From: Flavobacterium lipolyticum
Lineage (GTDB): Bacteria; Bacteroidota; Bacteroidia; Flavobacteriales; Flavobacteriaceae
NCBI RefSeq assembly: GCF_020905335.1
Contig: NZ_JAJJMN010000001.1
Span: 3,348,001-3,412,000 of the forward strand
Direction: 5' to 3'
DNA length: 64,000 bases
In this document: one piece after another, positions 1-8,993 of the stretch
Position numbering within the stretch: the stretch's first letter is position 1
Layout: each line of letters opens with the position of its first letter
The notes under the pieces: generated by a model
The model's input: the letters and a program-made list of their open reading frames with translations, nothing else
Told to the model about the DNA's origin: nothing
Database searches by the model: none
Position numbers and translations under genes: made by a program

Positions 1-1156
1 AGCCAAAATTAAAATCTTCCCCAGCTATAGTTTCATTAGCCAAAACAGCAAACAAAACGGCTTCTTTGGCATCGCCAGAAATACCCAGTTCATCTGTTTT
101 GTGAAAATCGCAAGGCAACAATTCTTTAAGCCATTGCACCAGTAAAGGATTGTGCGTACCTCCGCCGGACAGGTAAATTTTGAAATCTTCGAGTCTATCA
201 GCAGAGTTGTTTACGGCATAATGAATGGCTTCGGCGATTGTTTCAGCGCTAAAACGGGTTAATGTAGCCAGTAAATCGGGAGCAGAAATGGTTTCAGAGG
301 AACTTCTGACCAAAGCTGCTTTTACGTATTCGGCACTAAAAAGCTCCGGACCTATTGTTTTTGGAAATTCCTGACGGAAAAAAGCATCGTCTTTTAAATG
401 ATCGAGCAATAACTGATTTACAGTTCCTTTTCGGGCTATTTCGGCATCTTTGTCGTAACTTTTTTCAGGGTAATACTGTTTCGTAAAAAGATCGATCAGG
501 GTATTTCCGGTTCCGGTATCGGTTACGAAAGTTTCTTCGGGATTTAATGAAGCAGGTAAGAAGGTAAAATTAGCAATACCACCCATATTGAGCATGATGC
601 GATTTTCGCCCTTTTTTCCAAATAAAAAATAATCACCATAAACGGCTAACGGAGCGCCTTCACCACCTGCTGCAATGTGTTTTTGTCTGAAATCAGAAAG
701 GGTAATGATACCTGTTTTTACGGCAATATGATCGCCATCGCCAATTTGTAAAGTGGCGTTTGGAAATTTCTCCTGTTGGTGCAAAAACTTAGGAGCGTGT
801 AAAACCGTCTGTCCGTGTGAGGCAATCAAATCGATTTGGCTGGCGGAAATATTTCGTTTTTTCAGAAAATCGTTTATCATTTCGGCATGCAAAATTCCAA
901 TCCATTCGTTGAGCATCACCAAATGTTGAAAATCAATTTCTTTCTTCGCAAAAACTTTACGGATTTCAAATTTAATGTCTTCCGAATAATCGATAGTTTC
1001 AAATTTAGTTATTTTGACAGCGCTATTTTGCCCTGAACCTGAAATTTCGCATAAGGCAATATCGAGCCCGTCAAGGGAAGTACCGGACATTAACCCAATA
1101 ATGCTGCGGGTTTCTTTTTGAGCAATTTGGTACAGTGCGTTTATATTTTTATTCAT
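1..1156 (-). CDS. anmK: Anhydro-N-acetylmuramic acid kinase (3' end outside window)
   Basis: This enzyme phosphorylates and hydrates 1,6-anhydro-MurNAc to MurNAc-6-phosphate, a cytoplasmic step of peptidoglycan recycling. The translation begins MNKNINALYQIAQKETRSII and runs into the family signature MSGTSLDGLDIAL. Later come SHGQTVLHAP, the phosphate-binding MLNMGGIANFTFL, a DTGTGN motif and YLSGGGTHNPLL, in the order expected for AnmK. The reading frame is open at window base 1 after about 385 codons; family members usually end some 20 residues further on, so only the C-terminal tail is missing. It is the last gene of a minus-strand series with a symporter, MurQ and SusCD. MurQ uses the product of AnmK, so the context supports the call. 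The ATG at 1156 is the only reasonable start. Confidence 0.95.
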   Translation of the reverse strand, partial: MNKNINALYQIAQKETRSIIGLMSGTSLDGLDIALCEISGSGQNSAVKITKFETIDYSEDIKFEIRKVFAKKEIDFQHLVMLNEWIGILHAEMINDFLKKRNISASQIDLIASHGQTVLHAPKFLHQQEKFPNATLQIGDGDHIAVKTGIITLSDFRQKHIAAGGEGAPLAVYGDYFLFGKKGENRIMLNMGGIANFTFLPASLNPEETFVTDTGTGNTLIDLFTKQYYPEKSYDKDAEIARKGTVNQLLLDHLKDDAFFRQEFPKTIGPELFSAEYVKAALVRSSSETISAPDLLATLTRFSAETIAEAIHYAVNNSADRLEDFKIYLSGGGTHNPLLVQWLKELLPCDFHKTDELGISGDAKEAVLFAVLANETIAGEDFNFG

Positions 1157-1335
1157 GAAAATTGAATTTTATAAAGACGATTTGAATTATAAAATAGATA
1201 AAATTAACTCGTTGAGTGTAATTTGTTTTAACACATAGACACATAGTATTACTTTTTGTACAGAAGGCGTTTCACTTGCATCAATACGCATAAGCTATCT
1301 GAAAAAAAACTTAGATTCATTTTTTTGATAAAAAT

Positions 1336-1435
1336 AAATCTGCGTAAATCTTTTTTACTCTCATTTTATCCGCTTAATCTGCCAAATCTGCGTGAAAAAA
1401 ATAGCTCGCAGATTTAGCAGATCAGGCAGATTTTA
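1336..1435. repeat. Intergenic AATCTGCGT-type inverted repeat (gap 1157-1520)
   Basis: The 364-base gap between anmK and the symporter holds no gene. Its middle contains repeated AATCTGCGT words followed by the inverted form CGCAGATTT, so the stretch can fold on itself. The same vocabulary returns at 27.84-28.06 kb, 32.64-32.70 kb and 33.60-33.67 kb. This marks an interspersed repeat family, not a site specific to this operon. Confidence 0.55.
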
Positions 1436-1520
1436 ATTACAGTTGCGGTCCAGTGTGCTAAATTTTTTTTTTTCATTACATCCAAGGGGTTAAAATTAGA
1501 GTATTTTGGCAGTAATCGGC

Positions 1521-3026
1521 TTAAAAGTATATTTTTTTGTCGGTTTTTTTACTGGTAAAATAAAGGCCTGTATAGGTAATTAGTGCATTTATAAGGATCA
1601 ATTCATTGTCAAAGACATAACCGAAAAGGGCCTTCGAATTTTCGCTTAGTACATAAGTTAAAATGGGAGCTACGATACAAAACCAAGGTACCAATTTATC
1701 GGTTACAATTCTGTTTTTCTGAAGTAATCCAAAAGCATACAAACCTAAAAGCGGTCCATAAGTATAGGAAGCGGCCTTGAAAACTAAAGCCACCACAGAA
1801 CTGTCATTAAAAGAATTAAGGACTATAATAACCAAAAAGAACAGGAACGAAAAGGCGAGGTGCACTACATGTCTTCGTTTTACATTTTTTGGATTTGAAA
1901 TGTTTTCGCTTTTGTCCATCCCCAGAAAATCAACACAAAAAGAAGTGGTCAGAGCCGTTAAAGCTGAGTCGGTTGTCGCAAAAGTGGCTGCAATGATTCC
2001 TAACAAAAATACCAGAGCGGGAACAGTAGCCAAATGATTCAGTGCAATCTCCGGAAAAAGAAGATCCGTTCTGGGTTTGTTGGTTACCAAATCCAGCGGT
2101 ACGGAAATGTTGTTTTTTGCAGCATACATATACAGTAAAGCTCCCAAACTTAAAAAAAGAAGACTGATTGTGACAAAAATAACGGTAAAAGTATACATGT
2201 TTTTTTGCGCTTCTTTAATGTTTTTGCAACTGATGTTTTTTTGCATTAAATCCTGATCCAGTCCCACCATTGCAATCATGATCAATAGCCCTCCTAAAAA
2301 TTGCTTCGCAAAATGATATTTATTAGTCAGGAAATCATCAAAGAAAAAAGTTTTAGAATAATTACTGTTTCGAATTGCTGAAACCGATTCGAATACGGTT
2401 AAGTCTAAACTGTTTAATACAAAATAAATGGTAATAAAAACAGAGGACACCAAAAAGAAAGTCTGTAAAGTGTCTGTGATAATAATAGCTTTTAAGCCGC
2501 TTCGGTAAGTATATAAAAAAACAAAGGTCAGACCTAAAAATACGGTGAGCGGAAACGGAATGTGATAGTAGTCAAAAACATAACGCTGCAGTACGAGCAC
2601 AACCAAATAAAAGCGCAAGGCAGAACCTATGGTACGGCTAACCAGAAAAATAGAGGCGGCCGTTTTGTAACTGTTCGTTCCCATTCTTTTTTCGATATAG
2701 CTGTATATCGAGGTAAGGTTCATTCTGTAATACAAAGGGAGCAATACTTTTGCAATTACAATAAGCCCTACGGCCTGTCCCAATATAAACTGAAAGTATT
2801 TGAACTGCTCTCCGTTTGGCGATCCTACCTCACCCGGAACGGAGATAAACGTTAGTCCGGACAGCGAAGTGCCAATCATTCCAAAAGCGACTAAATACCA
2901 TTTGGAGTTTTTATTGGCCTTGAAAAACGAATCGTTGTCCTGTCCTTTTTTGCTGATGATTTGAGAAATCAGTAATAGTATGCCAAAATATACGATGATG
3001 AAGATTAAGATGGTGCTTGAAGACAT
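1521..3026 (-). CDS. Sodium:solute symporter (SSS family), probable MurNAc-type sugar importer
   Basis: This is an integral inner-membrane transporter of the SSS family, which couples solute uptake to sodium. The 501-residue translation is almost wholly hydrophobic, with about 13 predicted membrane segments. It begins MSSSTILIFIIVYFGILLLI and has SSS-type sequence features such as GMIGTSLSGLTFISVPGEV near the N-terminus, YRSGLKAIIITDTLQTFF in the middle and ATFATTDSALTALTTSFCVD further on. It sits between murQ and anmK on the same strand. By inference its substrate is anhydro-MurNAc or MurNAc delivered to the periplasm by the SusCD pair; the sequence alone does not prove this. Other members of the family carry sialic acid, glucose or proline. 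Confidence 0.9.
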   Translation of the reverse strand: MSSSTILIFIIVYFGILLLISQIISKKGQDNDSFFKANKNSKWYLVAFGMIGTSLSGLTFISVPGEVGSPNGEQFKYFQFILGQAVGLIVIAKVLLPLYYRMNLTSIYSYIEKRMGTNSYKTAASIFLVSRTIGSALRFYLVVLVLQRYVFDYYHIPFPLTVFLGLTFVFLYTYRSGLKAIIITDTLQTFFLVSSVFITIYFVLNSLDLTVFESVSAIRNSNYSKTFFFDDFLTNKYHFAKQFLGGLLIMIAMVGLDQDLMQKNISCKNIKEAQKNMYTFTVIFVTISLLFLSLGALLYMYAAKNNISVPLDLVTNKPRTDLLFPEIALNHLATVPALVFLLGIIAATFATTDSALTALTTSFCVDFLGMDKSENISNPKNVKRRHVVHLAFSFLFFLVIIVLNSFNDSSVVALVFKAASYTYGPLLGLYAFGLLQKNRIVTDKLVPWFCIVAPILTYVLSENSKALFGYVFDNELILINALITYTGLYFTSKKTDKKIYF

Positions 3027-3103
3027 TTTGGTTTTGGATTAGTGATGAGATTATTTTTTTAACTTGTTCATGAGCTCCATAAAAGGTCTGTTAAACACAA
3101 TAT

Positions 3104-3205
3104 TGTCATTTCGACGTAGGAGAAATCACATACAAAACTCCGTATAGAAAGTCGCCAATCTTTGTCGAATTACTAGTGCGATTTCTCCCTTTGGTCGAAA
3201 TGACA
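3104..3205. repeat. MITE-like inverted repeat between symporter and murQ
   Basis: A 102-base palindromic element starts TGTCATTTCGACGTAGGAGA and ends with its inverted counterpart GATTTCTCCctttGGTCGAAATGACA (split here into arms). The arms pair over about 20 bases with few mismatches and enclose about 50 bases with no coding potential. It resembles the TGTCATTTCGAC...AGAAATC repeats that I know to be common in Bacteroidota intergenic regions. It may act as a hairpin in the polycistronic transcript. Confidence 0.65.
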
Positions 3206-3246
3206 TAAACTTTGCGGGAAATTTATTCACCATAGTAGTAAAGAGT

Positions 3247-4068
3247 TTATTTCTTAGCGTTGTTTGCCTGTAACACGGCTCTGACGCTTTTGTGTTTCTC
3301 TAACAGTTCGGCAGCCTGATCGTGTTCAATTTGGAGTTCTTCCACGATCATTTTAATTGCTCTTTTGACTAATTTTTCGTTAGACAATTGCATGTCGACC
3401 ATTTTGTTGCCTTTGATTCTTCCCAGTTTAATCATCACCGAAGTTGAAATCATATTTAAAGTCAGTTTTTGTGCTGTTCCTGCTTTCATGCGGGTACTTC
3501 CGGTCAGGAATTCGGGTCCAACCACGACTTCGATCGGATAATCGGCAACTTCGGCAATTAGTCCTTTACTGATACAGGAAATGCTGCCTGTTTTAATATT
3601 GTTTTCTTTGGCTTTTTGGAGTCCGCCCAATACATACGGAGTGTTTCCGGAAGCGGCTATTCCGATAACAAAATCCAGACTCGAGATCTGATGTTTCGAT
3701 AAATCTTTCCAGGCTTGCTCGGTATCGTCTTCGGCATTTTCTACAGCTTTTCGAATGGCGGTATCACCTCCGGCAATAATTCCGATAATCATATCATGGG
3801 GTACTCCAAAAGTAGGAGGGCACTCAGAAGCATCTAAAATTCCAATACGCCCTGAAGTTCCGGCACCAATATAAAATAAGCGTCCGCCCAACTGCATTTT
3901 TTTCACGATGGCTTTGACCAGCTTTTCAATTTTCGGAATTTGTTTTTCAACAATATGAGGTACCTTTTGATCTTCTGTATTCATGTTGATCAGCAATTCT
4001 TTGGTGCTCATCTGATCCAGATTTTTATAAAGGGACTCTTGTTCGGTTTCGGGGTTTTTATTTTTCAT
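3247..4068 (-). CDS. murQ: N-acetylmuramic acid 6-phosphate etherase
   Basis: MurQ cleaves the lactyl ether of MurNAc-6-phosphate to give GlcNAc-6-phosphate and D-lactate in the cytoplasm. The 273-residue protein has the SIS-domain sugar-phosphate loop GAGTSGR at residues 68-74. The catalytic glutamates known from E. coli MurQ (E83 and E114) have counterparts here at E82 in LDASECPPTFG and E113 in AVENAEDD. The C-terminal signature STRMKAGTAQKLTLNM is also present. Length is slightly below the usual 295-300 because the N- and C-termini are short. It lies about 350 bases downstream of susD, separated by a repeat-rich spacer, and 220 bases upstream of the symporter. Its substrate is the product of anmK, so the two are almost certainly one pathway. 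Confidence 0.96.
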   Translation of the reverse strand: MKNKNPETEQESLYKNLDQMSTKELLINMNTEDQKVPHIVEKQIPKIEKLVKAIVKKMQLGGRLFYIGAGTSGRIGILDASECPPTFGVPHDMIIGIIAGGDTAIRKAVENAEDDTEQAWKDLSKHQISSLDFVIGIAASGNTPYVLGGLQKAKENNIKTGSISCISKGLIAEVADYPIEVVVGPEFLTGSTRMKAGTAQKLTLNMISTSVMIKLGRIKGNKMVDMQLSNEKLVKRAIKMIVEELQIEHDQAAELLEKHKSVRAVLQANNAKK

Positions 4069-4109
4069 AATACATAGCTGTAGTATTGTTTAATCGTTTA
4101 ACTGTTTAA

Positions 4110-4412
4110 TCGTTAAGTTGTTTGTTGTTTGTTGTTTATGGTTTATGGTTTGTTGTTTGTTGTTTGTTGTTTGGAAATCAAAAAATAAGATTGATTATGA
4201 ATGTCAGGCTGAGCGGAGTCGAAGCCCACGTTCCTATTGACCAGTCTTCGGCTTCGCTCAAACTGACAATGCCTCGATTTCGCTCAGACTAACAATGCCT
4301 CGACTTCGCTCAGACTGACAATGCCTCGACTTCGCTCAGTCTGAGTGGAGCCAAAATTGTCAGTCTGAGCGGAGCCAAAATTGTCAGTCTGAGCGGAGCC
4401 GAAGACCGACAA
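4110..4412. repeat. GTTTGTTGTTT simple repeat and CTGAGCGGAGTCGAAG palindromic repeat cluster
   Basis: The susD-murQ spacer first holds a run of GTTTGTTGTTT/GTTTATGGTTT units (about 4118-4175). It then has at least six copies, in both orientations, of the word CTGAGCGGAGTCGAAG and its complement CTTCGACTTCGCTCAG, with CTGACAAT between them. Adjacent opposite copies can form strong hairpins. The last copies run into the 3' end of susD. The same word family dominates 22.7-24.8 kb, so this is a REP-like interspersed family. No gene is visible here; short reading frames across the array are repeat-driven. Confidence 0.8.
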
Positions 4413-4415
4413 TTT

Positions 4416-5693
4416 TTAAATAGCCGGATCAGCAGGGGTATTCGTATTGTTGTTTCTTTCAGAATCCGGATAAGGATACCAGTTACGATTTCTTTCGGCA
4501 CCGGATGTTCCTGCTGCCGGACGGTCAAATCTTCTGCTGTCTTCCAGTTTTAGGCTCGACATGTACATTTCGATACAGCGGTTGCGGTAAATTTCAGTTA
4601 AGATAGCCGGTTTGGTTACGGCTCCTGCATATGGAGGAAGATTAGCACCAATGCCATAAGTATCTGCTCCGGATGTTTTGGTTAAAACTTTGTTGAGTTC
4701 GATAAGTGCCTGTGGTAAATTGTCTTTTCGGGCATAACTCTCGGCTTTAATCAGGATCATTTCACCCGGTAAATACAGTGGAATCGATTTGGTATTCGAA
4801 TCAAAGAATCCTGTGGCAACAGTTGGGTTTGAACCCGGTTTGATGTAAAAATTCAGCCTTCCGTCAGAGTTTGAAGGAGCTAAAGCAGCTGGCAATCCCA
4901 AAGTTAGATCAACAGGCTGAAAAACATTATTGGTGGTGATTGAGATATAAGCAATAGGGTTGGCGCTAATCGGATCAAAAGCAAAAACCGATTTTACAGA
5001 CAGGTCAACCATACCGGCATAGGTAATAGCGTTGTCGTAATCTCCGGCCATCAGATATGTTCTGGCTAATAAGGCATAAACGGTATTTTTGTAATTAATG
5101 CTAGTAACCAATCCCGTTGCTCCGGTCGCTTTGTCTAGCAGTGGTTCTGCTACTTTTAAAATTTTGATGGCTTCTGTTAATACATCTGCCCTCGAATCAA
5201 AAGTGGCATTTTTAGCTGTTTTTAACGGTACACTTTGAAAATACTGTACCAGAGTGGTAAGCGCCATTGCCTTAAAAATAGAGGCATGAACCAGAATACT
5301 GGCTTTTTCGGTATCTGAAGTTAATACGTTGACATTATCAATTACTTTTTGCGATTCAGATTTAATCACCAAGCATTGTGACCACAGATTGTTTACGACC
5401 TGATTTTTGGTCGAAAGTACGCCGCCACCCACAGAAAGTTCACCTTCGTCGACATTTCCGGCGTTTAGCAATCGCAGTTCTTTTGTGGTAAATCCGTTTC
5501 CGGTAATGGTGTTGTACACTGGGCTTGTTCGGTCAACGCTCCAAAGAAGCTGTAGTCCGTTGGCAGCACCAATAACTCCCTCTCGGGTTCCAAAAACTAA
5601 TTCCTGAGAGGGCTTGGTAGGGTCTAAATAATCTTCGTTACAGCTTGTTAAAAGCATTGTAAGGGCTACTATAGGGATGAATATTTTTTTCAT
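4416..5693 (-). CDS. RagB/SusD-family outer-membrane lipoprotein
   Basis: SusD-type proteins are surface lipoproteins that cap a SusC porin and bind the glycan to be imported. The 425-residue translation begins with a lipoprotein signal and lipobox ending in C18 (MLLTSC), followed by NEDYLDPTKPS, which is typical of SusD mature N-termini. Features of the family further on include LLARTYLMAGDYDNAITYA (a TPR-like helix pair), LIKAESYARKDNLPQALIEL and IYRNRCIEMYMSSLKLEDSR. It is shorter than the usual 480-550 residues. It starts 15 bases after susC, so the two are certainly co-transcribed. Its ligand is inferred from the downstream murQ/anmK genes to be a muropeptide or anhydromuro-sugar. Confidence 0.93.
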   Translation of the reverse strand: MKKIFIPIVALTMLLTSCNEDYLDPTKPSQELVFGTREGVIGAANGLQLLWSVDRTSPVYNTITGNGFTTKELRLLNAGNVDEGELSVGGGVLSTKNQVVNNLWSQCLVIKSESQKVIDNVNVLTSDTEKASILVHASIFKAMALTTLVQYFQSVPLKTAKNATFDSRADVLTEAIKILKVAEPLLDKATGATGLVTSINYKNTVYALLARTYLMAGDYDNAITYAGMVDLSVKSVFAFDPISANPIAYISITTNNVFQPVDLTLGLPAALAPSNSDGRLNFYIKPGSNPTVATGFFDSNTKSIPLYLPGEMILIKAESYARKDNLPQALIELNKVLTKTSGADTYGIGANLPPYAGAVTKPAILTEIYRNRCIEMYMSSLKLEDSRRFDRPAAGTSGAERNRNWYPYPDSERNNNTNTPADPAI

Positions 5694-5708
5694 GATGTTT
5701 TGATTTGG

Positions 5709-8700
5709 TTAGAATTGAACTTTTACCGCCAAGGAATAAGAACTTGGAATTGGCACGGTTCCAAAATTGTATCTCGCTACAGAAGACTGTCCGCCTGAGT
5801 TGGTTTCCGGATCGAAACTGGTAAAATTGTCCCAGGAGATCAGGTTTCTTCCGCTGGCTGTAACCGTCAGATCGTCAAAGAATTTGTTTAATTTTCCGAA
5901 AGAATAATTCAGTGAAACTTCTCTTAATTTCAGGTAACTTCCGTCTACCACTCTAAATTCTTCCACATTATAAACCGACCAGATGTACCCACGTGGTAAT
6001 TCGCCGTTAAGTTCCTGAGTTACAATTTTTCCTGATCCCACACCTTGTCGGGTTCTGTAATCGGCATCAAAAACATCTACGCCCTGAACGCCGTCAAACA
6101 ATACCGAAAGACCAAATTTCTTGTAATTCAGATTGGCTCCGAAAGCGATGATATAATCCGGGTTTGGATTTCCAATTTGTTTGTTCAAAATAGTTCCGGT
6201 TGGCTGTCCTGAAGCATCTCTTTGCGGTGCTCCGGTATTGACATCTCCTTTTTCGGTTTGCGGATATCCGGAAGGTGTGAGCAATAAGCTTCCATCGGAA
6301 TTTCGGGCAAAATAAGTTCCGTAGAAAATTCCGATAGGTTTGTCCATCTCCACAAAAACAGGAGCCCCTGCTAAGTTGCTGTCCAGTTTGAAACGAGTTT
6401 GTGGTAATCCTGTCACTTTGTTTCGGTTACTGCTGTAGTTTACAAAAACATCAAGATGCAGGTTTTCTTTTTTGATCAGATCGTATTTCAAATTGATTTC
6501 GAACCCTTTGTTGTTCATTTGTCCGATGTTTTTAATCGTATTCGTTGCGCCTTCAGAAGCCGCCAGCTGAACCGGCAATAACAAGTCATCAATATCGGCA
6601 TTGTAATAGCTGAAAGATAAATTCAGACGGTCTTTGATGAAGCCAAAATCACCTCCAATTTCATACGTAACACTTTGTTCCGGTCTTAAATCCAGATTTC
6701 CTTGCTTGAATCCTTCGATCGTAAAAGCACTGTTTCCTAAAAGTGTTCCCGTAGAATAATTGGTAAAACGGGCATAAGGTTTAATTGCGGTTAAACTTCC
6801 TGATTTTCCCCATGAAGCTCTAAAACGTACGGAGCTTACAGCATCGTGAATGTTTTGCATGAAGGGTTCATCCGAAAATACATAACTCACACTTGCTTTT
6901 GGATAAAACTGAGAACGGTTAGCACTCGAAAAAATAGTCGAAGCATCCTGTCTTCCGGCAACTGTCAGGTATAATTTGTCTTTGTAACCAACAGTTTCCT
7001 GAAGATAATATCCCCATAAATTATATTTGGATTGGCTGGAACTTGGCGAACCCGGAATCAAAGTATTAAAAGCATTGATGGTTTCGATAAAAGGTTTTAA
7101 GTTACGTCCTTCAACTGCTGCAAAATTATCGCGATACGTCTGTACGTTGTAACCTCCATAAGTAGTAGCTTTCCATTTGTCATTAATATTCCAAAGGTAT
7201 CTTAAGTTCAAATCGTTATTGAATTGTACCACTCTGTTAGTAGCCTCAGAAACATACCCGTCATTGTAGTAAGCCGGATTCACAACATACGGATATCTCG
7301 GGATGAAGACATTTCCTCTCTGATTGTAGTTGTCGATACCAAAAATCAAATCGGCATTGAAATTTTTAAACGGCGTATAGTTCAATTGTAAATCAGAGAT
7401 AATACGGTCTGTATTTTGTTTGATTTTGAAAGTTTCAATGATCGAAAGCGGATTCACCCTGTTTGGATCAACTGCCAGCAGATTACCGTTTACATCTCTT
7501 TGATTGATGTCGTAGGTATTATTGGTAATGTTGATGGCATTAATCGGACTCCAGAAGACGTTTCCGTCCGGTTTTTCATTTGAACTCGAGTTGATGTAAT
7601 TTAATCCCACCGTAGCGGATAGTTTTGAGTTGAAGTCATGTTTCAATCTCACTTTAGCCCCCGCTCTTTTAAAATCGGTATTTTTTATGATTCCTTCGTT
7701 TACCAGATAACCAAGAGAAGCAAAATATTTGGTTTTCTCGTCTCCACCCTGTAGGGAGAAATACGTATCAGTTCCGACACCCGTAGTAAAAATATCATCC
7801 TGATAGTCGTGTCGCTGTACGTTAGTCGTTCTGGTTTCAAGGTTTCTGCCTAAAACCGTTACTGTAGTTGGACTTGCAGGATTCCCCTGAATTGGGAACA
7901 GGGCTGGTGAAGTACTTACAAACTGCTTGTCGGACATGTTCATATCCAGTTTTTTGCGAATTTGGTTAGAAGTTACGCTGGTTGAAAAGGTATATCTGGT
8001 TTCTCCTGCAACACCTTTTTTAGTCGTAATTAAAACCACACCGTTGGCTGCTCTTGATCCGTAAATGGCGGCTGCAGCACCTCCGTTTAATACTTCAACG
8101 CTTTGAATATCGTTAGGGTTAATGTCCGCAGATCGGTTCTGACCAATTTGCATGTTAGAGTTTCCGGTAGTCACGTTTAGGTTGGTTACGTTGGTAGTGG
8201 CGTTGTTTAAAACCACCCCGTCAATAACATATAAAGGATCTGAAGAACCTAATATCGAAGAAGTTCCTCTAAGCTTGATGCTGAAACCTCCGGCTGGATC
8301 ACCCGAGTTTTGAGAAACCTGAGCACCCGCAATTTTTCCCTGCAGCGCCGTAGAAAGACCTCCGGGTTGTGCTTTAACTAAATCTTCTCCTTTTAAACTG
8401 GTTACGGCATTCCCGAGTTCTTTACGGGTAGCGCGTACGGTGGAACCCAGTACAACAACTTCAGAAAGAGCGTTCGTTTCTTCGGTCATTTTAAGGTTGA
8501 TTGTAGTCATGTTTGCTGTGATCTTGATTTTCTTCGAAGCAAATCCTACAAAACTAAAAACGAGCGTTTCGTTTTCGTTTGCAGTGATGCTGAATTTTCC
8601 GTCCAGATCAGTTGTAGTGCTTTTAGAAGTACCTTCGATCAAAACGGATACTCCTGGTAGAGAAAGTCCGTCGGTAGTACTAATAATCGTACCGGTTACG

Positions 8701-8768
8701 GTTTTTGACTGCGCAAAAATGGGCTGCGCAAACAAAATAATTCCAAATAAAAAGAATAGTTTTTTCAT
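5709..8768 (-). CDS. SusC/RagA-family TonB-linked outer-membrane transporter
   Basis: This is a TonB-dependent outer-membrane porin that imports oligosaccharides together with SusD. The 1019-residue translation has a signal peptide ending near QPIFAQ and a carboxypeptidase-regulatory-like beta domain (about 22-105, with GVSVLIEGTSKSTTTDLDGK). A plug domain follows at about 110-250, with SusC features such as GSSDPLYVIDGVVL and IYGSRAANGVVLITTKKG. The rest is a large beta-barrel ending in an aromatic residue (SYSLAVKVQF). It is the first gene of the operon and is followed by susD after 15 bases. The 225-base divergent region to the DeoR gene carries candidate operators, so regulation by that protein is likely. 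Substrate assignment rests on context. Confidence 0.95.
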   Translation of the reverse strand: MKKLFFLFGIILFAQPIFAQSKTVTGTIISTTDGLSLPGVSVLIEGTSKSTTTDLDGKFSITANENETLVFSFVGFASKKIKITANMTTINLKMTEETNALSEVVVLGSTVRATRKELGNAVTSLKGEDLVKAQPGGLSTALQGKIAGAQVSQNSGDPAGGFSIKLRGTSSILGSSDPLYVIDGVVLNNATTNVTNLNVTTGNSNMQIGQNRSADINPNDIQSVEVLNGGAAAAIYGSRAANGVVLITTKKGVAGETRYTFSTSVTSNQIRKKLDMNMSDKQFVSTSPALFPIQGNPASPTTVTVLGRNLETRTTNVQRHDYQDDIFTTGVGTDTYFSLQGGDEKTKYFASLGYLVNEGIIKNTDFKRAGAKVRLKHDFNSKLSATVGLNYINSSSNEKPDGNVFWSPINAINITNNTYDINQRDVNGNLLAVDPNRVNPLSIIETFKIKQNTDRIISDLQLNYTPFKNFNADLIFGIDNYNQRGNVFIPRYPYVVNPAYYNDGYVSEATNRVVQFNNDLNLRYLWNINDKWKATTYGGYNVQTYRDNFAAVEGRNLKPFIETINAFNTLIPGSPSSSQSKYNLWGYYLQETVGYKDKLYLTVAGRQDASTIFSSANRSQFYPKASVSYVFSDEPFMQNIHDAVSSVRFRASWGKSGSLTAIKPYARFTNYSTGTLLGNSAFTIEGFKQGNLDLRPEQSVTYEIGGDFGFIKDRLNLSFSYYNADIDDLLLPVQLAASEGATNTIKNIGQMNNKGFEINLKYDLIKKENLHLDVFVNYSSNRNKVTGLPQTRFKLDSNLAGAPVFVEMDKPIGIFYGTYFARNSDGSLLLTPSGYPQTEKGDVNTGAPQRDASGQPTGTILNKQIGNPNPDYIIAFGANLNYKKFGLSVLFDGVQGVDVFDADYRTRQGVGSGKIVTQELNGELPRGYIWSVYNVEEFRVVDGSYLKLREVSLNYSFGKLNKFFDDLTVTASGRNLISWDNFTSFDPETNSGGQSSVARYNFGTVPIPSSYSLAVKVQF

Positions 8769-8824
8769 TTTTAAAATATTTGTTTGGTTAGAGATTTTAA
8801 ATGTAGAGAATTAATTTTTATAAA

Positions 8825-8978
8825 TGCAATTTTTTGCAACATATTTAATTTAAATATTAAAAAACGCATAAAAACGCATTAAATTGTGATTTTGTAAATA
8901 CTGAAAGTACTGTAAAAGGTGTTTTTGAAATAATTGTCTAATAATCATGCATGATCATGCAATATATTTTTATATTTG
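8825..8978. promoter_or_regulatory. Divergent control region of susC and deoR-type gene
   Basis: Several symmetric sites lie between the two divergent genes. They are TGCAA-N4-TTGCA (8825-8838), a tandem ACGCAT pair (within 8863-8880), and two overlapping perfect 12 bp palindromes, ATCATGCATGAT (8944-8955) and GCATGATCATGC (8949-8960). A TAnnTTTG -7 box (TATATTTG, 8971-8978) lies just before the regulator. The 14-base word CGCATAAAAACGCA at 8865-8878 recurs, inverted and identical, immediately after the regulator gene (9751-9764). These are candidate binding sites for the DeoR protein; no binding data are visible in sequence. Confidence 0.5.
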
Positions 8979-8993
8979 TTTAAAAAAGTTAAA

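Noticed and set aside
836..1036. Frame opposite anmK
   Set aside because: It is fully antisense to the conserved AnmK coding region.
4310..4528. Minus-strand frame across repeats
   Set aside because: It is generated by the palindromic repeat array and overlaps the end of susD in another frame.
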